Origin: a virus
Reading direction: 5' to 3' (one strand)
DNA: 24,216 nt
IMG/VR virus record: IMGVR_UViG_3300028767_000092
Coordinates: 1-24,216 of that record
A program made the translations under genes and the position numbers. The notes under the pieces were generated by a model that saw only the letters and a list, made by a program, of their open reading frames with translations, had not been told where the DNA came from and ran no database searches. Position 1 is the first letter of the stretch. Every line of letters begins with the position of its first letter. Positions 12,229-20,351 of this stretch are shown here, one piece after another.

Positions 12229-15200
12229 ATGAACTATTTTACTCCTGAGATACTCCAAAAAGTTCGTGACCGCATGGTTATCGAAGAAATTGTTTCAAAG
12301 TCAATAAAACTTACCAAAAAAGGAAAAAATCATGTTGGGATCTGCCCATTTCACTCCGACAATGCACCGTCGCTAGTTGTTTCACCGGCAAAAGGAATAT
12401 ACAGTTGCTTTGCATGTGGTGCCAGTGGTGACGCTATCAAATTTGTACAGGAGCATGACCGGGTTACGTTTGTGGAAGCTGTCAAATCGATTGCTAACGT
12501 GTATCATATCGAACTACCGGAAGCAAAGCAAACACCCGAAGAAATAGCCAAAGAACGCCAACGTGAATCGGTTTACAATGTGTTGGAAGAAACGCAAGCG
12601 CAATTCTCCGAAAATCTGAAATCATTTGCACCGGCTATCGAATACGTGAAGAATGTTCGTCAGCTAAGCGATGAAACGATTGATCTGTACCGTATCGGTT
12701 ATGCCAATGCCGACAATCAGATAGCACGTGAATTAGTGAAACGTGGCTATAATATGGATCTGCTGTTGGCAGCTGATGTAAGTCGTATTTCCGACGAAAG
12801 TAAAACTACTTACGATACTTTCCGTAAACGCATTATATTCCCCTATTTGAATCTTTATGGCAAGCCGATAGGATTTACAGGACGGATAACCGATAACACG
12901 GCTAAGGCTGCAAAGTACCTCAATACAGGCGATACCGTATTATTCAACAAAGGAAATGTATTGTTCGGATTGTTCCAGGCAAAAGAAGCTATTGCGAACG
13001 CAAATAAAGCTTATCTGTTGGAAGGGCAGTTTGATGTAGCTTCGTTTGCTCAGCATGGAGTTCGTAATGCAGTAGCCGGTTCGGGAACAGCACTCACCGA
13101 CGCACAAGCGCGCTTGTTGAAACGATTTACCAATACGGTGGTACAAATATACGATACCGACAATGCAGGGCTTAAAGCCAGTATTTCGAATGCTAAAACA
13201 TTACTCGCTCATGGGTTCGATGTAAAGGCTATTTTATTGCCTGATGGGCAAGACCCGGACGATTACGCGAAAGCTTCGGGCGATGAAGATTTAGCAGTAC
13301 TGATTGGAAATCGTGAAATGTCGTTTATCGAATACTTTTTCGAAGCTAAAAAAGTAGCTAAAGCGAGTGACTATGATAGTGCAAAGTTATTGGATCAGCT
13401 TTGCGAATGTATTGCAGCCGTGCCGGATAAATACCTTAGAGAGAAATATTTAAAAACTGTAGCAAATACATTTAATGTTTCGTTAAATGTACTGAAAGAT
13501 AAGGCAAAACCGAGTAAGGAACTGAAAACCGAAAAGTGGAAACATGGTTTTTATGGTGTGGAAGATGCTGTGGAACTGATGGAAGCTACGGATGAGGACG
13601 AATGCACATTGGTGTTCAAACAATCCGATTTTATTGACGAATACAGCGAAACTCCTACGCTATTGGCCGTTGGTAATCCATCAATGGTAGATATTCAATC
13701 GTTACGGTCGAAAATAAGTAAGTTGAATGTAGTTTCATTCTCTGAACTTCAACCAACCGATGATAAAGGCGACGGAAAAGAATTGCTGCTATTGAAAAAT
13801 ATGCACAAAAATGGATTTGATTTCTCCATTGAAATTGATGGAGAAAAAAAGAGTTTTTGTGACTACTACCTGTATTGCTATTCTGCTATTTTGGTAACCA
13901 CTACCGACGGAAGTAAGAAGTCGGAAATAGTAGGCCGGTGCGCTGAAGTAATATCGGATATTGACGCTACGGTGCGGGTAGTAATGAATAGTGAATATGC
14001 TAAAAAGATAGGCCTAACACAAGGATCGCTCGAAAAAGTGCTTAAACCTTTTCTTGCAAAAAAGAAAGATAAAACGCTTATTGATAACCAACGACTAGGC
14101 GAACTAAACGATACGCTAAACATTGATGCTGAAATAATACCTACCTATGTTCAGGACGATAAGGCATTGAGCGATGTGTATATGCGTTGGGGGTTTTATC
14201 CACTGGCTGACAAGAAAGGGCGCTTTTGTGCCTATATGTTCAAGAACCAAAACGGAAGTAGTCACTTCCCTATTACCGACTTCTATATTAAACCACTACT
14301 TCACGTTTACGACAACGAAAACGACGATGCGAATAATAAACGTGTTATTCAACTTTGCCACTTAGATCCGAAATTAGACAGGTATGTAGAATGGAAATCG
14401 ACTGTTTTTTCGGCTTTGCCAAAAGTGCACGAAAAATTGGTAAACGAAGGTCCTTACAATTTCTTTGGCGACAAAAACCAATTCCAAAAAATATGGATGA
14501 ATATGTCCTACGGTTTTCGCTATTGCCGGGCGATTAAAGTATTCGGACAACACCCGAAAGGGTTCTTTGCCTTTGGTAATGCTATTTTCCACAAGGTAGA
14601 AGGCGAATACAAAGTGGATGAAGTGGACGAACTCGGTTTAGTATCGCACGAAAACGACAATTTTTACAGCCCTGTATTTTCAAAAATCCGTATTTCGGAA
14701 GATGGAGACAATAGTTCATTCAACCAGGCACGTAATTTAGTTTATAGGGATATACCGGACGAAAAACAACTGAGTTTTGACGATTGGGCGATGCTGATGG
14801 ACAGTGTTTACTCGGTAAACGATAACGGTAAATGGGCGACACTTTTTGCCATAACATGCGCTTTCCGCGATTATATTTTCGAAATGCGTCGATATTTTAC
14901 AGCACTGTTTTTTATTGGTCCTACCAGTTCCGGTAAGAGTCAGATAGCTGAAAGTATTCGTAACCTATACATGGCCGATACTACACCGGCATTCAACCTG
15001 AATACCGGATCGGATGCGGGTATGTTTATGATCCTTGAATCTATCCGCAATGTGCCGGTGGTAATGGAAGAATACAACGACCGCGATATCAGCAAAGCAA
15101 AATTTCAAGGATTGAAAGCTGCTACACTGGATGGCGAAGGTAAAATAAAAGTAAAGGATGTAAACTCCAAACAGCTTGATAGTTCCGCTATCTATGCAAG

Positions 15201-16179
15201 CATTGTATTGCTCGGGCAGGAAGCTGCACAACAGGACGACGGTGCATTGAGTAACCGCTGTATTATGTGCGATGTACCTTACAGAAAAGGTGGAGATTTT
15301 ACGCAGGAAGAAACAGAAATTTTCGAACGATTGAAAGCTGCCGAAAAGACCGGTCTTTCTAACATTCTACTTCAAATATTAGAACTAAGGAGCTTATACG
15401 AAAAAAAATACCTAAGCATTCTGACCGAAGAAACAAAAAAACTGAAAGAATCGATACGGGTGACGGTGACTAATACCGAAGGTATGACACGTATAATCAA
15501 CGCATGTGCTCTAATGACAGCAACATGCAGACTATTAGAGGAAAATGCACAGCATTTAAAGTTGCCATTTAGTTACGCTGAATTCTTTCCTGTAGCCCGC
15601 GAAAAAGTACTAAGCCAGTTGGAACGCATATCAAGTACCAATAAGCTTACCACTTACTTCCAAACCATCAGTACGCTGATCACCCATGATAAAATAAAGA
15701 TCGGACGTGAAATAAAGATTGCTTCAGCATCGAAAGTAACACGGTTACTGAGTAGCAAAAAAACTGAAGAATTTGAATTGCCATTGGATACTAAAGTGCT
15801 GTATATCGATTTCGAAGCTGTATATGCACTTTACTCCTTCTCTATAGGTAAAGAAGAAGCTTTATCGCGCCAATCATTACGTGCTTACTTTGAATCGAAC
15901 CAGTCGTTTATCGGACTTACCAATAGTACCCGGTTTAAATGGGAAGTAGCCGAACAAACTGCCGGTGGTACTGATGCAACTATTACTGCTGATGGTGAAA
16001 ACGTAAATATCAACAATTATGCACGTATGCGAATGGTTACAAAGCAAAAAGTGACATCGGCTTATATGTTCAACTACAATATTCTTAAAACACAGATAGA
16101 CATTGACTTTGAACGAAACGTAGAAGTAAACACTTCAGGAGAAAAAACACCGGAAGGTAATACTGATTTACCATTTTAA
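12229..16179 (+). CDS. Phage replication primase-helicase fusion
   Basis: A 1316-residue replication protein. The N-terminal zinc-binding primase domain has C39-x2-H42-x17-C60-x2-C63 (CPFHSDNAPS...YSCFACGASG). The TOPRIM domain (about 258-345) shows E265-G266 and D309-x-D311 (QIYDTDNAG), followed by LLPDGQDPDDYAK, as in DnaG. About 500 residues of less conserved sequence come next. A P-loop NTPase then has Walker A G897-S904 (GPTSSGKS) and Walker B-like VPVVMEEYND (942-951), resembling helicase or DUF927-type ATPases of phage primase-helicases. It should lay down primers and unwind phage DNA at the fork. The protein ends TDLPF, an SSB-like tip also seen in the SSB-like protein at 17359. Primase identity is secure. 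The helicase class is inferred. Confidence 0.9.
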   Translation: MNYFTPEILQKVRDRMVIEEIVSKSIKLTKKGKNHVGICPFHSDNAPSLVVSPAKGIYSCFACGASGDAIKFVQEHDRVTFVEAVKSIANVYHIELPEAKQTPEEIAKERQRESVYNVLEETQAQFSENLKSFAPAIEYVKNVRQLSDETIDLYRIGYANADNQIARELVKRGYNMDLLLAADVSRISDESKTTYDTFRKRIIFPYLNLYGKPIGFTGRITDNTAKAAKYLNTGDTVLFNKGNVLFGLFQAKEAIANANKAYLLEGQFDVASFAQHGVRNAVAGSGTALTDAQARLLKRFTNTVVQIYDTDNAGLKASISNAKTLLAHGFDVKAILLPDGQDPDDYAKASGDEDLAVLIGNREMSFIEYFFEAKKVAKASDYDSAKLLDQLCECIAAVPDKYLREKYLKTVANTFNVSLNVLKDKAKPSKELKTEKWKHGFYGVEDAVELMEATDEDECTLVFKQSDFIDEYSETPTLLAVGNPSMVDIQSLRSKISKLNVVSFSELQPTDDKGDGKELLLLKNMHKNGFDFSIEIDGEKKSFCDYYLYCYSAILVTTTDGSKKSEIVGRCAEVISDIDATVRVVMNSEYAKKIGLTQGSLEKVLKPFLAKKKDKTLIDNQRLGELNDTLNIDAEIIPTYVQDDKALSDVYMRWGFYPLADKKGRFCAYMFKNQNGSSHFPITDFYIKPLLHVYDNENDDANNKRVIQLCHLDPKLDRYVEWKSTVFSALPKVHEKLVNEGPYNFFGDKNQFQKIWMNMSYGFRYCRAIKVFGQHPKGFFAFGNAIFHKVEGEYKVDEVDELGLVSHENDNFYSPVFSKIRISEDGDNSSFNQARNLVYRDIPDEKQLSFDDWAMLMDSVYSVNDNGKWATLFAITCAFRDYIFEMRRYFTALFFIGPTSSGKSQIAESIRNLYMADTTPAFNLNTGSDAGMFMILESIRNVPVVMEEYNDRDISKAKFQGLKAATLDGEGKIKVKDVNSKQLDSSAIYASIVLLGQEAAQQDDGALSNRCIMCDVPYRKGGDFTQEETEIFERLKAAEKTGLSNILLQILELRSLYEKKYLSILTEETKKLKESIRVTVTNTEGMTRIINACALMTATCRLLEENAQHLKLPFSYAEFFPVAREKVLSQLERISSTNKLTTYFQTISTLITHDKIKIGREIKIASASKVTRLLSSKKTEEFELPLDTKVLYIDFEAVYALYSFSIGKEEALSRQSLRAYFESNQSFIGLTNSTRFKWEVAEQTAGGTDATITADGENVNINNYARMRMVTKQKVTSAYMFNYNILKTQIDIDFERNVEVNTSGEKTPEGNTDLPF

Positions 16180-16210
16180 AAATAAAAATCAACAACTAAA
16201 AACAAAAAAA

Positions 16211-16894
16211 ATGACAGAAATTAAAGCAGAAAGTTACCGATTAGAAACAACTGATGGTAATTGGTTAGGACAGGTAGTAATTACTTCAGACGGCTTTTTC
16301 GGTTCTGTAACCGATTATGGAAACTTTTCATTTAAATGGAGTAGCATTGGCAAACAATCATTCAAAGAGTTTATTCTTTCTTTAAATGAAGATTATTTTG
16401 CAAAAAAAATGGCTCAGGGTGTTTCTTATACTGCTCACAATAAACAAATAGATAAATCATGTGAGCGGTTTGCTCAGGAAATACTTCCAGTGCTAAAGAA
16501 AAAGATACAGGAAGAAATTGATGCTGAAAAACAAGAAACTGAAAAGCCAAAATATTTGACAGTTGAAACTATTCCTGAAGATTTGGATTTTTCAAATATT
16601 CAACTTTATTTGAATGAAAATATATTTCTTCATTATATGGATTTAAATAATTGGGAAACTGATAATGATGGAAATGAAATAAATCGAATAATTGATTTTA
16701 GCTTTTCATTTTACGATTGTAATTATAATGTATATGTGATAGAAACAAAATTAGATAGAGATTTTGGATCTATTGAAATGAATGGAGATTCAGCATTATT
16801 TGATTCTTTCAATGAAGCCATGGAGGATGATTACTGGGAATTACTTGTCTCGTTATCTAAAAAGTATATTAAACATCTTAAAGAGGAGGAATAA
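16211..16894 (+). CDS. Conserved phage hypothetical protein
   Basis: A 227-residue acidic protein. Its first about 95 residues (ETTDGNWLGQVVITSDGFFGSVTDYGNFSFKWSSIG....FKEFILSLNEDYFAKKM) follow a pattern found in conserved proteins of unknown function from many phages. A coiled, charged linker (about 98-115) leads to an acidic C-terminal half rich in Asn, Asp and aromatic residues. It lies between the primase-helicase and an ASCH-domain gene, 3 nt before the latter, so probably in the replication operon. No catalytic motif is seen. Function unknown. Confidence 0.6.
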   Translation: MTEIKAESYRLETTDGNWLGQVVITSDGFFGSVTDYGNFSFKWSSIGKQSFKEFILSLNEDYFAKKMAQGVSYTAHNKQIDKSCERFAQEILPVLKKKIQEEIDAEKQETEKPKYLTVETIPEDLDFSNIQLYLNENIFLHYMDLNNWETDNDGNEINRIIDFSFSFYDCNYNVYVIETKLDRDFGSIEMNGDSALFDSFNEAMEDDYWELLVSLSKKYIKHLKEEE

Positions 16895-16897
16895 ACC

Positions 16898-17347
16898 ATG
16901 AAAACACTCTCAGTAAAACAACCATGGGTATATCTAATTTTTGCAAATATAAAACCTATCGAAAATAGAACATGGCCGTGTCCAAAAAAATATATAGGAG
17001 AAAGAATCCTTATTCATGCAAGTGCAAAACCTGATGATAGACACCGTGACATGTCTTTACTATTTACAAAGAATCAATGGGAAAAGATAACTATTGAAAA
17101 ACTTGAATCTTACATGTCACATGGATTGTGGATTTATTCTGCTATAATAGGTTCAGTAGAAATAGTAGATTGTGTTCTGAATCATACAAGTATTTGGGCT
17201 GAAAAAACAAATTTCATGCTTACCGGATCCGGTAAGCAAATAAGCATGAAATCACTGGTAACTATTCACGGAGTACAGTTTGTAGAATGCTACGAAAACG
17301 ATCAGCGCTATTCGGCAACAGAATTACAGGAAATAATTAATCAATAA
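16898..17347 (+). CDS. ASCH-domain protein
   Basis: A 149-residue protein with the N-terminal ASCH signature: LSVKQPWVYLIFANIKPIENRTWPCP (about 4-29), then GERILIHASAKP (about 34-45) and the SVEIVDCV strand (about 87-94). ASCH folds are PUA-like barrels that bind RNA or modified nucleobases, and some members hydrolyse N4-acetylcytidine. Phages carry them often, with unclear purpose. The gene has an unusually strong Shine-Dalgarno (GAGGAGGA at 16883-16890) that overlaps the end of the upstream gene, rare in this window. It also contains a 22-bp perfect palindrome (17217-17238). Domain call is firm, activity unknown. Confidence 0.8.
   Translation: MKTLSVKQPWVYLIFANIKPIENRTWPCPKKYIGERILIHASAKPDDRHRDMSLLFTKNQWEKITIEKLESYMSHGLWIYSAIIGSVEIVDCVLNHTSIWAEKTNFMLTGSGKQISMKSLVTIHGVQFVECYENDQRYSATELQEIINQ
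17217..17238. repeat. 22-bp perfect palindrome inside the ASCH gene
   Basis: Half-sites TGCTTACCGGA and TCCGGTAAGCA abut without a spacer. An overlapping second inverted repeat, TTTCATGCTTA (17212-17222) with TAAGCATGAAA (17241-17251), can form an alternative hairpin. It lies entirely within coding sequence, encoding FMLTGSGKQISMK. It could be a protein-binding site, a folding-back mRNA element or a recombination scar. Confidence 0.7.
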
Positions 17348-17358
17348 AAACAATCATT

Positions 17359-17733
17359 ATGAGTAACAATTTAGCAATCAAGTTGAATCTGACAAAGATT
17401 CCAGGTGCAGCATTAGTCGATTTAAAAGGAAATAATTCCACAAAAAAATGTATCATTATACCGGTAGAAGATTCCGGGTTATTTGTAGGTGAAAAAGGCG
17501 TGTATCTGAACTTAACCGGAATTGGGTACCGGGAGCCAAAGTATGAAGATACGCACTTCATAAAACAAAGCATAGATAAAGAAGCATTCACGGCCATGAG
17601 CGAAGCAGATCGCAATGCGCTGCCCATATTGGGCGGTATTCGCCCGATAGTAGTACAAACGACTCCGATGCAATCAAGTGGCGAAATGACCATAGAACCG
17701 GGTGCCGGTGATGGTAGCGATTTACCTTTCTAA
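17359..17733 (+). CDS. Candidate phage single-stranded DNA-binding protein
   Basis: A 124-residue protein with a beta-rich body (MSNNLAIKLNLTKIPGAALVDL...KKCIIIPVED...GVYLNLTGIGYREP) and a flexible Gly/acidic tail ending GDGSDLPF. Acidic tips ending in PF are the partner-docking element of bacterial SSBs (DDDIPF in E. coli). Length, tail and location in the replication block suggest an SSB-like OB-fold protein. The OB fold itself is not proven by motif. The primase-helicase ends TDLPF, so both proteins may dock on the same host or phage factor. Last gene before the 576-nt non-coding origin-like region. Confidence 0.6.
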   Translation: MSNNLAIKLNLTKIPGAALVDLKGNNSTKKCIIIPVEDSGLFVGEKGVYLNLTGIGYREPKYEDTHFIKQSIDKEAFTAMSEADRNALPILGGIRPIVVQTTPMQSSGEMTIEPGAGDGSDLPF

Positions 17734-17736
17734 TTT

Positions 17737-17848
17737 CAGAGACGAAAGTATTATTTTTCAGATCTAACTTCAGAGACGATGGTAATTCAACGGTCGGGCG
17801 CAAGTCCGGCCGTTCTTGTTTTCCAATACTCTCAAAGACGAAAGTATT
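17737..17848 (+). repeat. Three CAGAGACGAAAGTATT-type direct repeats
   Basis: CAGAGACGAAAGTATT at 17737-17752, CAGAGACGATGGTAATT at 17771-17787 and CAAAGACGAAAGTATT at 17833-17848. They surround the terminator hairpin right after the SSB-like gene. They differ from the GTAGGACG iterons further on and may be a second protein-binding array or duplication relics. Confidence 0.55.
17789..17820 (+). terminator. Terminator of the replication operon
   Basis: Stem AACGGTCGGGC (17789-17799) and GTCCGGCCGTT (17804-17814), 11 bp with two G-U pairs, closed by a GCAA tetraloop and followed by CTTGTTTT. A GNRA loop and U-rich tail are typical of intrinsic terminators. Confidence 0.75.
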
Positions 17849-17950
17849 TCAGTCGTTTGCTGATCCATGATCATTGATAAAATCCCCCTGACCCCCTATT
17901 TTTAAAAGAATCAACATTAAATAATACTTGAAAAATATTTGAACATAACC

Positions 17951-18262
17951 CGTCCTACAGACCTACAGACCTACACTATTATTATTTTTCAATAAAATTA
18001 TTATATATATATGTATAAATCATCAGTTTATGTATATTTTATGTTGTATGTCGCTGTAGGACGGTAGGCAATTATTGTATGACGCTGTAGGACGGTGTAT
18101 TTTGGTGTTGTAGGTCGGTTTATAGTTAAATATGTGCTTTGTAGGACGAAAAACACGTTTGTAGGACGCATTTTTAATACAAATAATTTGCGTATATTGT
18201 TTATTATTAGTAACTTGTACCACAAAAACCTCTTTTTGTAGGTCTGTAGGACGGTAGGACGG
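17951..18262. other. Candidate replication origin: GTAGGACG iterons
   Basis: Within a 576-nt non-coding region there are at least 11 copies of an 8-9-mer GTAGG(A/T)C(G/T). Plus-strand copies start at 18056, 18087, 18110, 18141, 18161, 18238, 18246 and 18254. Three minus-strand copies lie at 17951-17974. The outer copies form head-to-tail triplets with an 8-bp period, and the left triplet is the inverted form of the right one. Inside, GTATG(T/A)CGCTGTAGGACGG occurs twice, 31 bp apart. An AT-rich stretch (about 17975-18045) lies between the left triplet and the inner copies. Iterons plus an AT-rich unwinding segment beside replication genes suggest an origin. Confidence 0.6.
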
Positions 18263-18309
18263 AAAAAAAGCCAATACTTGAATGAAAAAATATTTTTAAA
18301 AACAACGAT

Positions 18310-18828
18310 ATGGAATCAAAAAATGAAAATTTGCCAATTATCACTATCGATTTGAAACCAGATCTCCATGATTTTCTTATTCATGAATTTGGCGAAGATG
18401 AACACGGATGTATAAAGCTGCATAAGCGAAACGAATTGGGAAAGTATATTGACAGCATGTGGTGCGTAAGCGAATTTCCTGTAAAACGAAAATTTGAGAA
18501 GTACAATAATCCGGTAAAACTGATACTTCCTATTTGCGCGGATAGTGCGTATATTGTGAAGTACAATTTTCTATATTTTTCAAGTTGCCGGGAACAACAG
18601 ATCAATGATCACATTGAATCAATATGGAAGCTTGTAGTACGTGAATACTTCGTTACCGGGTACGAAAAGAAATTCAAACAGTCGGTCATCATAGAGGGTA
18701 TTTTAAAAGCGTTCAATATCAAGAAAAATGTGATTTCTTTCGACCGAATTAAGAAAATGGACTACCGAATACGTGAAAATAACCTGAATTCTGTAATCCG
18801 TGAAATTCAAAGTGCTATAGTTCAATAA
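18310..18828 (+). CDS. Hypothetical protein next to the origin-like region
   Basis: A 172-residue mixed alpha/beta protein of unknown family, first gene after the iteron cluster. The N-terminal part opens with an acidic strand (LPIITIDLKPDLHDFLIHEFGEDEHG). A central aromatic stretch contains several Cys. The C-terminal third is basic and helical (KKFKQSVIIEGILKAFNIKKNVISFDRIKKMDYRIRENN), compatible with DNA binding. The basic tail and place beside the iterons make a replication or packaging role thinkable, but nothing identifies it. Confidence 0.6.
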   Translation: MESKNENLPIITIDLKPDLHDFLIHEFGEDEHGCIKLHKRNELGKYIDSMWCVSEFPVKRKFEKYNNPVKLILPICADSAYIVKYNFLYFSSCREQQINDHIESIWKLVVREYFVTGYEKKFKQSVIIEGILKAFNIKKNVISFDRIKKMDYRIRENNLNSVIREIQSAIVQ

Positions 18829-18915
18829 ATTAAAAAACATTTCAGACAAAACGCCTGTTTTTTGTCGTTTTTCTCTGATAATTTCAGACTTAAAACTCTG
18901 GTAATCATTATACTT

Positions 18916-19335
18916 ATGGAATTTTCAAACAATAAAGATAAGCGTAACTTCATTCAAGAAATTCGTTACGCAGAACTCACTGAGGTGAGCATGACGGATT
19001 ATCCGGGAAATTATACCAAATGCATAGGATCATTCGAAATAATTCGCTATTCAGCAGCTGAATTTGTGGAAACTAATCCTGAAAACGGATCCTCAATTGA
19101 ACAGGATCTACAGATAACACTTCGCGGTCAAAACGAAGAAATAGACATTGCCGTTACAAATATTACCGGGAAATATCTGATAATTATGCTTAAATACGGT
19201 AACGGGTCCATTAAAATTGTTGGAACAAACGATAATCCGGTCGTATTAAACTCCGAAAATTCAGGTTTACCCATCATTACAAAGCTAATTTCAAAGCGAA
19301 CTTCGGCCGAACAGGCAAAATATCTACTCGTTTAA
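18916..19335 (+). CDS. Hypothetical phage protein upstream of the prohead protease
   Basis: A 139-residue protein. I take ATG 18916 rather than the in-frame ATG 18862, because the extra 18 residues are hydrophobic and atypical and the region before 18916 contains a weak hairpin. The body is beta-rich with repeated ITNITGKYLII..KYGNGSIKIVG-like strands, and the C-terminus has KRTSAEQAKYLLV. It precedes the capsid protease and may be a head-associated or regulatory protein. There is no recognisable domain. Confidence 0.55.
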   Translation: MEFSNNKDKRNFIQEIRYAELTEVSMTDYPGNYTKCIGSFEIIRYSAAEFVETNPENGSSIEQDLQITLRGQNEEIDIAVTNITGKYLIIMLKYGNGSIKIVGTNDNPVVLNSENSGLPIITKLISKRTSAEQAKYLLV

Positions 19336-19367
19336 AAGTCCTTTATTTAGCATGTGTTTCTAACTAA

Positions 19368-19390
19368 AATTGTACTATCAACAATTGTAC
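19368..19390 (+). promoter_or_regulatory. AATTGTAC direct repeats before the protease gene
   Basis: AATTGTAC at 19368-19375 and again at 19383-19390, 15 bp apart, ending 9 nt before the protease ATG. They could be an operator for late-gene control. No clear -7 box accompanies them. Confidence 0.25.
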
Positions 19391-19399
19391 ATTTTAATT

Positions 19400-20341
19400 A
19401 TGAAATATAGCACTCTCCTAAGCGCGGTTATGACAGGGAAATGGTTTATCCTTCCCCAATTCGCTAACTCGCAACGCAGCATAGTTGAAAAGTTACTTAG
19501 TCGTGACTATTCAGATCCTAAATTCAACACCATATTATCGGAAGATAAACCCATGATGGTAACATTGGCCGGGTCTATAGCTAAAGTTTCCGCACAATCT
19601 CAAAATCAATCATCCCCTTACGATAATTGTCCGGAAGATACAATTGTCGTATTCAATATCTCTGGTACTATGCTTAAATATGGTACCTGGTGTAGTTACG
19701 GTGCTGTAGAAATTGCTCAAGCAATGTGCGAAGCTGCCTGTCATCCGAATATATCCGGATGTATTTTGGATATTGATTGTGGTGGTGGATCAGTCGATGC
19801 TATTCCTCCGTATCTGGAAGCAATAAAATGTTTTCAAGATAACGGTAAACCGATAGTGGCTTGTGTGGATCTATGCGCTTCGGCTGCTTACTATGTAGCT
19901 TGTAATTGTAATGAAATTATTGCCGGGAATAACCTATCTGCTCAGATTGGAAGTATTGGCGTGATGATGTCGTTCATGGATTACTCCAAATACTACGCAG
20001 AAAATGGAATTGAGCAACATACCGTATATTCTAATCTATCAGATTGGAAAAATTTACCCTACATGAATGCCATTAATGCACAGCCTGACGAAGCCACTAA
20101 GTACGACTTGTTGAAATCGGAAGAGTTGGATCCATTGGCCAAACAATTTCAGGATACAGTACTTAAATGCCGGCCAAAAGTAGACCAATCAATTGATGGT
20201 GTGATTTCCGGCCGTATGTTCTTTGCCGAAAAAGCAAAAGAATGCGGTTTGATTGATAATGTCGGAGATATGGCCATGGCTGTAGATCGCTGTAAAGCAC
20301 TTATTCAAAAGAATATGATACATAATTACACAATAAATTAA
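19400..20341 (+). CDS. S49-family prohead protease
   Basis: A 313-residue ClpP/SppA-fold serine peptidase expected to process capsid or scaffold proteins during head maturation. The first strands (VVFNISGTMLKYG) lead to GCILDIDCGGGSVDAI, the oxyanion-type Gly motif. Nucleophile S161 lies in CASAAYYVA, then AQIGSIGVMMS, and a likely general-base K217 (SDWKN) sits 56 residues on, the usual S49 spacing. ATG 19400 is preferred over 19370, which lies upstream across the direct repeats. It is directly followed by the capsid gene, the normal order in HK97-like phages. Cleavage site unknown. Confidence 0.85.
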   Translation: MKYSTLLSAVMTGKWFILPQFANSQRSIVEKLLSRDYSDPKFNTILSEDKPMMVTLAGSIAKVSAQSQNQSSPYDNCPEDTIVVFNISGTMLKYGTWCSYGAVEIAQAMCEAACHPNISGCILDIDCGGGSVDAIPPYLEAIKCFQDNGKPIVACVDLCASAAYYVACNCNEIIAGNNLSAQIGSIGVMMSFMDYSKYYAENGIEQHTVYSNLSDWKNLPYMNAINAQPDEATKYDLLKSEELDPLAKQFQDTVLKCRPKVDQSIDGVISGRMFFAEKAKECGLIDNVGDMAMAVDRCKALIQKNMIHNYTIN

Positions 20342-20351
20342 AATTTGACTT

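Noticed and set aside
18023-18274. Open frames on the minus strand through the iteron region with repeated RPT residues
   Set aside because: The RPT pattern is just the translation of the GTAGGACG/GTAGGTCG repeats. Two frames are open at once, and there is no sensible start context.
18841-18880. Terminator between the 172-residue gene and the next gene
   Set aside because: A hairpin can be drawn (GACAAAACG with CGTTTTTCTC), but it needs mismatches and bulges and lacks a clean U-tract.
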